Below the pieces are notes generated by a model. It was given only the letters and a program-made list of their open reading frames with translations, did not search any database and was not told where the DNA came from. 64,000 nucleotides of DNA from Linderina pennispora (Eukaryota > Kickxellomycota > Kickxellomycetes > Kickxellales > Kickxellaceae), in the NCBI RefSeq assembly GCF_002104995.1, contig NW_024468253.1, forward strand, positions 682,001-746,000. Direction: 5' to 3'. Within the stretch, counting starts at the first letter, position 1. Each line of letters begins with the position of its first letter. Both the position numbers and the translations under genes were made by a program. This document shows positions 55,152 to 64,000 of this stretch, piece after piece.

Positions 55152-58100
55152 ATGGCAACCAAGCTTAACTTTGGACCCGAGTGGTAAGGGCACCTGGACA
55201 ATTCCTTTCGGTGCACAATTTCCGAATGCATCGAAGCTGACCTCGATTTGAATTTGAATTTGAATTTGAATTCACACTTTAGGATGCGCAGTGCGCCCGC
55301 GTCGAACAAGCCGACAAACCACGGCAGCGCAGCCGGTGACAAGGCGCCCAATATTTCTGCCGGTGTCAACCAGCAGCAGCAGCCGTCGTCATCGTCGCAG
55401 GTAGCTGAAGACCGGACCCTTCCGCTACACACACGAGGCAATGCTGAAGCTTTTCAATGCTCAGCCGGTTGTGGAGGACTTTGTTGTCGACCAGCGTGTG
55501 TTCAGCAGCGAGGCTTTATCGCCAGTCAGCATGACGGAGATGACAGCCGAGGAACAGGAGATCTTCGCTGGTCCCGTCAACAGCAACATGCCCAAGCGAT
55601 ACGGGCAGGGCCAGCAAGGCCAGCAGCAGGGTCAGCAGCAGGGTGGAAGACAGATGTCGCCGTCCAATTACGCCTCGCGCTCGAGCGGATACCATCGCCA
55701 GGGCAACGGTAGCAGCGGTGCAGTCGGTAGCATCCGCGGGCGAACCCGTGGGTATGGCAGGAATGAGGACAGCATTGAGACTGGCAACGCAGGCGGGCTT
55801 GCCGACGATCCAGATGGCGAGGACGACGGCAACCTGTGGGCTGCGCAGTCGATTAATCGAGAAAATGTGGGGATGTTTGGTGCTGACGGCGTTTTCCGAA
55901 TGGGTGGTGGAGGCGATGAGGACGAGGCTTTGGAGGGCCCGTCGCGGCGCGAAAGCATGTGGTCCTCCTCGCACCGCAACACCAGCACGTACTCGTCCCG
56001 AGCAGCCTCGCCAAACCCGGCCCTGCTGCGAACCGGCTCGGGTGCTGCTGCTGCTGGTGGCACGCTGCGGTCCTCAATGGATGACGGCGGGATGTGGAGG
56101 GACCCAGCGATCAAGTCGGCGTCGACCACGCCGATGACGCTCCAGCAAAGGCGTCTGCTGGAGCGTGCGGAGGCCTCGCAGTGGTGGTACCGTGACCCAC
56201 AGGGCAGTGTGCAGGGCCCATTCACGGCCGCGCAGATGCAGGAGTGGCACTCGGGCGGGTATTTCCCGGCCAACCTGCAGGTATGCCTCGAGGGTGGCTC
56301 AGGGTTCGAGACTCTAAGCAGCCTTGTGTCGAGGGTTGGCGGAAATCCGAAGCTGTTTCTGTATGCAGCACTGGCTGTCGAAACACAGCGGCATCAGGCG
56401 AGTCCCAGTAGGATTAGCTCGCCCGCTACACCTGGCGCGATCTCGCGTACGGGCAGCACCACCAGGCTGTACTCGTCGGCAGCCGATGAGCAGCCAATGT
56501 CAATCAACAAGGCCCTTAGCGGTGGCCAGAGTGACGTAAAGCCGTTGGCCACGCAGCAGGGGTTGTCCAGCAACCCTGTCTTTGCTGCGCCCGTCCCGGT
56601 CAGTGCGCCGGCCGTCGGTGCGCCTGCTCCGGTGGGTTCGCCTGCGGCTGACCCTCGTCAGGCGGGTGGGTCATCTACATTGGCCTCGCCGCAGGCCAAC
56701 GCTGCGCTTGCCGATGGAGTTGCGTCGCAGTCGGTACAGCTGGCAATGCTGCTGAAGGAGCAGCAGGTGTTGGTGTCGGGCATCGCCGAGTGCCAGCAGG
56801 TGGCGCTGCACCTACAGGAGGAGATGCAGCAGGGAATCAACCAGCTGATGCAGACCCTGGCGCAGCAGAGCAGCCAGCTGCACATGAGCGCTCAGACTAC
56901 CAACGTGCCTGTACAGACCGATGCGCTGATTGTCTTGCAGCGCGAGGCTATGGCCACTGACGCCCGGATCCGCAGTGAATACACGCAGTACATCCAGGTG
57001 CAGGCAACTCAGATTATGCACCTTGAGGCAAAGCTAGACCCGGTGATCCGCGATATGGTTCTGCGCGACGGCGCGGTTTTAGCCCTAGGCTTCATTAAGC
57101 AGCAGCTGGAGCAGCTCAACACCCAGATTGCCTCCGAAGGCCAGCAGCAGCAACAGCCTTCGGCACCTGTTTCTGCTCCCGAGCCAGAGACACCTGCTCG
57201 TACAGTCCCTGCCCCTACTACGGAGCCTGTTGTGGAGGAGGTCGCTGCTGTTCAGCCCGCTGCTGAGTCTGAGACCAAGGAGGAAGTTGAGAAGCAAGCT
57301 CCGGATGTTTCTGCAGCAGTCGATGCTATTGGCGAGGATCTGAAGGAGGCGTCTATCGAAGAAAAGACTGAGAAGACTGAGAAGCCCAAGGAGAAGGCGA
57401 GCGCGGAGGCAGACATGGAGACCGCCGAGGCTGAGCCTGCGACTGAGAACACGAAGGCCTCAAAGAAGGCGCCCAAGCAGGCTGCTGCCAAGACCAAGAA
57501 GGCCGCCGCTGTTCCCAGCGCAATTCAGACCAGCAAGCCAACTGAGCCAAAGTCTCCGACTGCCTCAGTCCCAGCCACTCCGTCCACCCCGGTGAGCCCC
57601 GCCCCGTGGTCCAAGACGGCGTCGGCCAAAAAGCAGCCCAAGAAGTCGCTGCTGCAGATCCAGCAGGAGGAAGAGGAGGCCATGAAGAAGCGCCAGAAGG
57701 CCGAGAACCAGCAGCGGGCCAAGCTGATGTCGACCCGCGGCTTTGGCTCCAGCTACGCCGAGCGCCTCAACAGCAGCGCCGGATCCGCGTCTAGGCACGC
57801 GCTCGCTGGCCGAGATCATGGCCGAGCAGTCCAAGGAGTCGGAGGCTGTTGCTGCTGTCAACGCTGCAAATGCTGCCGCTGCCAACGTGGCTGCTGTTGC
57901 CAGCGCCGTGCCAGCGCTGCCGCCGCCGAGGCCCGCAATGCACCGATCGTCACTCTGACCGGTGGTCCTGCCTGGGGCAATGCCTCTGGATCACCCACTA
58001 CCTCAGCCCTCTCGCTCTCGGCTGCCGCCAGCCCGATCGCCGCTAAGAGCCCTATTGCTGCCAAGCCAGCCACTGCAGCCAAGGTGGTCGTCAGCAGCCT

Positions 58101-58500
58101 CGGTCCCGCTCTGCCGTCTATGGACTTCCTCGAGTGGTGCCACTCGCGTCTGAGCGGTCTGCGGGGCATCGACGCCAACAAGTTCATTGAGATGCTGCTG
58201 ACGTTCCCGCTGCACGCGCCCGAATCAACGCTCGAGATTATTGCTGAGCAGGTGTACGCGTACTCGACCACTCTTAACGGCCGTGCGTTTGCCGAGGACT
58301 TCTGCCGCCGCCGTCGCGCCGACCACACCGCTGTGAAGCACGGAAAGCTGAGCAGCGCGCCGGCCAACTGGGGCCAGATCGTGGGCTTCAGCAGCGCTAG
58401 CCGCTCCAAGGGCCGTTATAACGAGGACACGGTCCGCTCGGCGGGACCAGCTGCTGGCGGCGACGAGTTCTTCCAGGTTGTCAAGAAGGGCCGCCGCTGA
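55152..58500 (+). CDS. GYF-domain protein, GIGYF/Smy2-like (one intron, frameshifted)
   Basis: Exon 1 encodes MATKLNFGPEW. The intron at 55184-55282 is removed to continue MRSAPASNKP, the FGPEWMR start typical of this family. After a frame change near 55412 it reads GPFRYTHEAMLKLFNAQ, which resembles the 4EHP/eIF4E2-binding segment of GIGYF proteins. The GYF domain (WWYRDPQGSVQGPFTAAQMQ with EWHSGGYF) binds proline-rich partners. A Gln-rich coiled coil and an acidic/Lys-rich region follow. The C-terminal domain has FLEWCHSRLSGLRGIDANKF and EIIAEQVYAYSTTLNGRAFA. A compensated pair of frame changes near 57785 and 57945 creates a false Cys-rich stretch. The protein is about 1,083 aa and acts in translational repression and mRNA decay (family knowledge). 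Confidence 0.88.
55184..55282 (+). other. Intron of the GYF gene (99 nt)
   Basis: The donor is GTAAGG and the acceptor CTTTAG. The phase-2 junction TG|G restores Trp in FGPEWMR. It contains the hexamer repeat listed separately. Confidence 0.85.
55246..55272 (+). repeat. Hexanucleotide microsatellite (ATTTGA x4.5) inside the GYF intron
   Basis: The unit ATTTGA is tandemly repeated four and a half times immediately upstream of the 3' splice site. It spaces the branch region from the acceptor. Confidence 0.9.
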
Positions 58501-58654
58501 AAATCATGTGGCCGATTTTTCCATAGTTGCAACTTCTGTTTTGGCCAATACACAAGCCGTTTTGCAAGCGCTGCAAGGATTCTCCCCCTCTCGTACCTTT
58601 GTCGTCCAATTTCGTCTCCTTTTTTCCTACACACATTCTACATAGAGCCCAGCC

Positions 58655-59191
58655 ATGGTAAGGAATTCAGTGGGCACGAAGCGCGCAGTATTGCCTAGCA
58701 GAAGTGCCAAACATGCACATGGCTTTCTCCTAGCTAAACGTATCGGACACATGCCTTGGTAGATTCGCTTTATTCTGGTTCAGAACCGACAGGGCAAAAC
58801 GCGGCTGGAAAAGTGGTACCAGACGTACACAGAGCAAGAGCGGCTGAAGCTCAAAGCCGAAGTGCACCGCACAGTCGCCTCGCGGGACCAGAAGCACCAG
58901 TCGAACTTTGTCGAGTTCCACAACCACCGCGTCGTATACCGGCGCTACGCAGGCCTGTTTTTCTGCTTCTGCATTGACACGAACGACAACGAGCTGGCAT
59001 ACCTCGAGGCAATTCACCTGTTTGTTGAGGTTTTGGATTCGTACCATGGCAATGTGTGCGAGCTCGATCTGGTGTTCAACTTCTACAGGGTGTACCAGGT
59101 GCTGGACGAAATGATCTTGGCAGGCGAGATCCAGGAGACGAGTCGCAGTGTTATTTTGGGCCGGCTGGACCAGCTGGATAAATTGGAATGA
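58655..59191 (+). CDS. APS2: AP-2 complex sigma subunit (one intron, intact)
   Basis: This is the small sigma chain of the AP-2 clathrin adaptor, which acts in endocytosis and helps recognise acidic dileucine signals. Only the initiator ATG (58655-58657) lies in exon 1. The intron spans 58658-58762 and exon 2 starts ATTCGC, giving [20 protein letters not shown]. The rest is strongly family-like: [40 protein letters not shown], then [20 protein letters not shown] and the end region [12 protein letters not shown]. The length of 143 aa is essentially that of AP2S1 (142 aa), and the Tyr-Arg-Arg-Tyr block favours AP-2 over AP-1. No frame change is needed. The end is TGA at 59189-59191. Confidence 0.95.
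58658..58762 (+). other. AP-2 sigma intron directly after the start codon (105 nt)
   Basis: The donor is GTAAGG immediately after ATG, GCTAAAC-like sequence lies near 58734-58740, and the acceptor is TTGGTAG. Exon 2 begins with the second codon. Confidence 0.88.
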
Positions 59192-59700
59192 GCTGTGAGA
59201 ACGACGGTTTAGATCATGTTTTTTCTCCTCGTCAAAACTAATATTCGTCATGTACTGTCAACCACCATGAGATGATGTACATAGCGGCTCGTGCTTGCGT
59301 TGAGTTACCTACAGTCAGCAGGCACTTTGGCGATATCCGCACGTTTGCCTGCAGCAGCACCATGGCCAGGCCCGCACTTGGCGAATGCCCTCCAAATAGC
59401 ACACTGGTTCTTGCCACCAGTCGGGTTGAGCTGTGGCCGCACACCACTCCCGATAGTGGTGGTACTATTGTCGCGCTGCATGTGCATTCTAGCTACCCTT
59501 GAGGAGCTGTCCAGATAGAAATGCAAGTTGCAAACAGGTCCCTCGGTTCTGTATCCAGCCAAATAAACTCTCGATCAAGTACAGCGATTGAGCCAGATTG
59601 CTACATCCGTGTCAGCATATAGCAGTGATGCAAGTGTGGTAAACTATATTCCAAATGGATAGCGTCAATAATTGGGAAAAGAAAATCAGAGTGCCTAGTA
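59192..59700. other. Convergent intergenic region between AP-2 sigma and FAS2
   Basis: All six frames lack any phosphopantetheinyl-transferase-like sequence, which matters for the FAS2 end. Only short unrelated frames are present. Confidence 0.6.
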
Positions 59701-62700
59701 TTAGAACGTATATTTTCTGGTAACCGGGTCGAACTTGGTGCGCGCAAGCGGGTCCAGATACACCTTCTGCTCGTTCTCAGCGGTATACGGTGGCTCGGTT
59801 TTGATTTGAACGAATGTGCTGGATCCCGTGAGAGTGTTGTGCCAGTGGCGGTATGCGCTCTGCTCACGGCCCATGACCCTGGCCTTGTATGTATCTAGCT
59901 GGCTTCTGCCCAGAGTAGCAAACAGATAGTCCGGATGTATGACTAGGATTTCGCCACCAACCTGGCCGAATCCAAACGATTTGAGCAGCACAGCCTTGAC
60001 CCCGTCCGTCTGGATGGACCGCGACGGATAGACAACATGGTCGAACTTTTCAAGCTCACTAGCAATGTTGTCTGCATTGCGGTTGCCGGGAACAGTGCCA
60101 GTGCGCAAGATCTGCATGGCCCCATTGAGCATCCAGGCAGCAGCGGCACCTTTCGGGTGGCCAGTCAGCCATTTTTGGCACACAGCCAGCACTGGGTTCC
60201 CTGGGGTGCGGCCCAGATGCCTGAGCTGACAGTCGATGATTTCTGATTCATTCTTGTCGTTGGCCTTGGTCGAGGTGCCATGGAATGAGGCAACGCCAAT
60301 GTCATCGATAGTCAGTCCCCACACAGCCAGTGAGCCGCGCAAAGGTGCAATGCGTGGGTCCTGGCGCCAGAAGAAGTTACCCCACAGGTCAGTGGACTCG
60401 CGCAGTTGGCGTATTGCCTCGTGGTCAATGAACTCCGTACGCTCGCTGACAAAGGTTCTCTCGTCGCATGCCAACCCAGCTGGCGACTGGCGCAACTCGG
60501 CAACCTCTTGACGCATGTAGTCGAGCTCCTGGCGCCGCCATTCGTTAATCATCGATTGGCGCCTCCTGAGCTGGCGCCGACGGTACCTGATGTCGAGAAG
60601 TGGCGAAGGAGCAGCGCCAGTGCGCTCGCGTGCTGATGTCAGGACACCCTGGCCTGGTGCTGGGACCGAGCGACCTTCCTTGTCGGTGGCTGTGCCAGTC
60701 ATGGCCAAGATTCCGTGGATTGGAGCGCCAATCTGCAGAGCAGTGGATGCCGACATCACTATGACAATACCCGCGCCCTCACCCTCCATGAACCCTGAGC
60801 GGGTTGTAGTGCATGGCCGGGACATCTCCTTGGGCGTGCGGCCACGGGCAAACTCTTCGACCGAGTTTGAAGTTGCGTTCATCTGAGCAAACTCATACGA
60901 CGACTCCTCGCTGAACCCGTCCATGCCACCTGCAACCATGATCTTGGCCTTTCCTGACAGAATAGTGTCGATGGCGACGTCAATCGAGGCAACGCTTGAT
61001 GCACAGGCTCCAATTGTCGTCTTGATCGGACCAGAGGCGGACAGCAGCAGCATGTTGATCCAGGCTGGCGGCGTAGTCACGAATGTTTCTTGGTAAACGT
61101 CTGGCTGCTGGTCCTTGTCACACAGGCGCTCTGCAAACACGCGTTTCATTGACTTTAGCCCACCAAGAGCCGTGCCGCTGGAGCTACCAATCTCTGACAC
61201 ATGCACGTACTGGTAAATCTCGTATGGATCCGTGATTCCTGAGCGCACCAGTGCCTCAACTGTGGCGACAATGGCATAGCAGGTGATTGGGTCTATCTGG
61301 TCGGCAATGTCCTTGGGGATACCGTAGCGCTCAGCGCTCCAGCCCGTCGGAACCTGAGCAGCCACAAGCCGGTCGAAGCGCAGAGCCTTGGGCACCATGA
61401 ATCGTTCGCACCCTTCAGCAGCTTGACTGACCACGATCCATCGTCGTTGGCCCACGTGCAGCAGTTGTCGCCATTGCGAAGCTTGAATTGCGACGCTTCC
61501 TCGACAGCTGCCTCAAATGGCTCCATGTCGTACTCGAGCTGGACCTCGCACATGATTCCTTTCTTGTTCGGATCGTAGCCGTCCAGAAGCTCGGGCTCGA
61601 TCAGGCGGATGCCCGTGTGCTCCAGGATATGCTTCTCGTATCTGGACTTGACGTCAATGTCACGCACAGGATCCTCCGTATTGGCGTCAATCCAGCCAGT
61701 ATACGCCTTGCCTGTCTTTTGGAGCTTGCCATTGAAATGCTTGATCAGGCCCATGATCCACGCCAGCTCAATGCAGCCCTCCAGCGAGAATTCGCCGTGT
61801 GCCTCCATCTCCCAGCGCAGCTCGGCATTGCCAAATAGCCCAACCTCGCCGTAGCCAGTCACGACAGCGACTTTGTCCAGGTTGACCATATCTTGCAGGT
61901 AGTGAAGATGGTCGAGCTGCTCATACGACTTGACTTCTGGGAACGCAAAACGGTGGTTGGCACGCTTCTGGGCAACGAACAAACCGTAAACACGCTCAGA
62001 CTCGCTACCGGCGATGGAGGTGTAATCCAGGGAGCTATCCACGGTAACTGCCCTCTGGATCGTGTCGACGTCGCGCAGGGCATGGCGCAGCGTGGCAGTG
62101 GAGCCGATCAGCGACGGATAGTACTGGAAGTTGCCGGCCATATCGGCCCACACGGGGCTGAGAGCCGCCAGCGCATACATCCTCGGGTGCATGAGGCCAA
62201 GGATGTTGAAAGCCATCTCCTCTGTGGAAAACGTGCGGGCACCTAATCTCTCAACACACTCAGCAATGATGTTGTTGGCGCCCATCAGCCCGGTGCCGCG
62301 CGTCCAGCCAATAACGGCTCCGGACAGGGTGATAAACGACGACCAGGACTCAGAGTGCCAGCGACCGAACAGGGTTTCCAGCCCGATCTTGCTTTCGCCG
62401 TATAGCCCGTCGCCTCCAAATGCGCCATGGTTGGGTGAGAGGGGAAGCACTGCCAGCGTCGGGATGCATATCGTAGCCGAGCCTGCTCTTGTGCTGCTTT
62501 ATTTCTCCCAGCAGGCGGAGCACATTTGTCAGCATCGCGCGGTGGGCAAGCTCGGACTGCGAACCAAGATCGGTGATCTCGCAGCCCATCTCAGGGATGG
62601 CAGCAAAGGGAAGCACATAGTCCAGGTCCCAGCCCAGACACCTGCCCTTGCTTGCATCGCCGAATATGTAGCTTGACAAGCGACTCGATGTCCTGGCGCG

Positions 62701-64000
62701 AGCCCTGGTTGAAGGGCACAACTACCAGCTGCGAGCCACGCGATCCATGGCTCTGGTAGATGTCTTGGAAATACCGCATGGTCTTGTGTGAGTAGCTGGA
62801 AGTTGTGACGACAACGCTGGCTCCACCTTCTAGGAGACCCTTTAGCACCTCCACGCCAATTGACCCGCGTCCGCAGCCGGTGAGCAGGGCTGTCTTGTTG
62901 GCGAACGTCAGGCCGTTTTCGCATATGTCGTTTAGGGCGTTGGTGTAGGACTCGGACAGAGCCGGGTCATACTCCCAGACTGTCGGGTCGCGGACCTTGC
63001 TGCGCAAATGCACCATTGGGGGTAGCTTGACCTTGGGCATATCCAGCTTCTGCTGGGCAGGAGCAAACATGTGTGAGAGCTCGAGTTGCTCAATCATCTT
63101 GTCTAGCGCCGCGTGGCTTGCCTTCAGCGTAGCAGCAATCTGCGACAAGTTTCTATCAGTGACTGCGGATACGTAGTCCGCTATGGACTGCTCTCCCGGG
63201 CGCTCGACCTCCTTGTACACAACACTGCCGGTATGGTCCATTTGGAGACACGGAGCAAGCAGCTTGGCTGTGAACTGGTAAACTGGAGACCCGCCCAAGC
63301 ACTCGCTGCATCGCTCAAGCAAGCCAAGCCCGTATTTGTGTGCCAGTCGATGTCCCTGTGTGAGATGCTGACTAGAATGGCTCACAATGAACTTCAGGCT
63401 GTCCATGATACTGGGTGTCAGACGATTCACCAAGTGGAGGCAGTTAGATGCCATGCTGAGATCGATTTTGGTGATCTTCCCCAGCACTAGCTGGTAGTAG
63501 AGCTCGAGTAGATCCTGGCGCGCCCAGTTCCACGACGAGTCAAAATGGCGAGCCATCAGCGCAGAGAACTTTGGTTTGAAGTTGTCCGCGTAGAATCCGC
63601 CATGTTCTTGCAGCCAGCCTTCGCTATCCGCATTTTCTTGCTCCTCAGCACTGCCACTGCCATTGATCGCAGTATCGACGCTAATGCCCAGGTAGCGCGC
63701 CAGGACCCGCATTTGCTGGATGGCCATCTGCTTCTGTGCCAGCTGGGATGCCTCGAACTCTGCACTGTTGATCACGGCGACTGCACCACCACCCGATCCT
63801 TGGCTGCTGCTGCTACTCGCCGCGGCCTTGTAGGTAACATTCGCAAGCGTAGCGTACTCGTGTGCGACGGTGGCTAGCCATTTCCTCGCACTGGACTCCG
63901 AGTCAAGGCGCACTGCAGGCTCAAGAGTCAGCGCAACCAGCAGCAGTCCACACTGGCGCATCGGTCCCAGCCCAAAGGTGGATGACAGGTGCTTGGAAAT
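59701..64000 (-). CDS. FAS2: Fatty acid synthase alpha subunit, 3' part (KR, linker and KS; frameshifted, cut by window edge)
   Basis: This is the cytosolic type I fungal FAS alpha chain. From the right edge: a helical structural region, then the ketoreductase domain with its NADPH-binding loop ([20 protein letters not shown]) and [20 protein letters not shown]. The ketosynthase domain follows ([37 protein letters not shown]), with catalytic Cys in [15 protein letters not shown] and His in [17 protein letters not shown]. Frame changes lie near 62670, 62455 and 61405. The chain stops at 59701-59703 directly after the ketosynthase end ([13 protein letters not shown] then RKYTF). Yeast-type alpha chains continue into a phosphopantetheinyl transferase domain there; none is visible. 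The ACP and N-terminus lie beyond the window. Confidence 0.92.

Noticed and set aside
1-64000. CRISPR arrays, prokaryotic operons, rRNA genes, transposons or viral insertions
   Set aside because: No regularly spaced repeats, no ribosome-binding-site-led gene trains, no rRNA sequence, and no transposase, integrase or reverse transcriptase motifs were found in any frame.

Overview
This window is nuclear DNA from a filamentous or early-diverging fungus. The support is: spliceosomal introns (mostly 77-142 nt, with GTAAG-type donors, a TATTAAC-like branch site and AG acceptors), a type I fungal fatty acid synthase alpha subunit, COG1, CFT1, an FMP25-like mitochondrial RCC1 protein, a WLM-domain protein and several F-box-like/LRR proteins. 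F-box-like expansions, an animal/plant-type base-exchange phosphatidylserine synthase and the gene style suggest an early-diverging lineage such as Kickxellomycotina (Coemansia-like). That placement is inference, not demonstrated.

Layout. 0-2.3 kb: two small ORFs and an HSL-type alpha/beta hydrolase on the minus strand. 2.9-9.2 kb: a plus-strand run of Nudix hydrolase, Wss1-like WLM metalloprotease, COG1 and mitochondrial aspartate aminotransferase. 9.7-18.3 kb: three F-box-like/LRR-type proteins and one unknown 191-aa protein, separated by AT-richer spacers. 18.7-25.1 kb: vigilin (multi-KH) facing a sulfate permease tail to tail. 26.3-27.7 kb: a 7-TM receptor-like protein. 28.3-38.8 kb: PLRG1/Prp46, FMP25-like, CFT1 (divergent from FMP25) and phosphatidylserine synthase. 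40.7-50.5 kb: an M17 aminopeptidase and a trihelix-like DNA-binding protein, both with unusually long (about 1.0-1.2 kb) introns, separated by about 3 kb without a gene. 51.4-59.2 kb: eIF2A, a small Ser/Arg-rich ORF, a GYF-domain (GIGYF/Smy2) protein and AP-2 sigma. 59.7 kb to the right edge: the 3' part of FAS2 on the minus strand.

The genes are mostly unlinked housekeeping functions (Golgi tethering, endocytosis, mRNA 3' processing, splicing, translation, lipid synthesis), so no operon-like system or gene cluster is evident. The F-box block is the only local family cluster.

The strongest window-wide signal is technical. About 36 apparent one-base frame changes break otherwise conserved genes, while protein similarity continues cleanly in the next frame. 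Housekeeping genes with no expected tolerance for loss are affected (COG1, AAT, CFT1, FAS2, vigilin, PLRG1), so uncorrected assembly indels are more likely than pseudogenes. For these genes the coordinates below span the whole locus and the frame changes are listed. The biologically most interesting points are a FAS alpha subunit that ends right after its ketosynthase domain without the usual C-terminal phosphopantetheinyl transferase domain, and the base-exchange PS synthase in a fungus.
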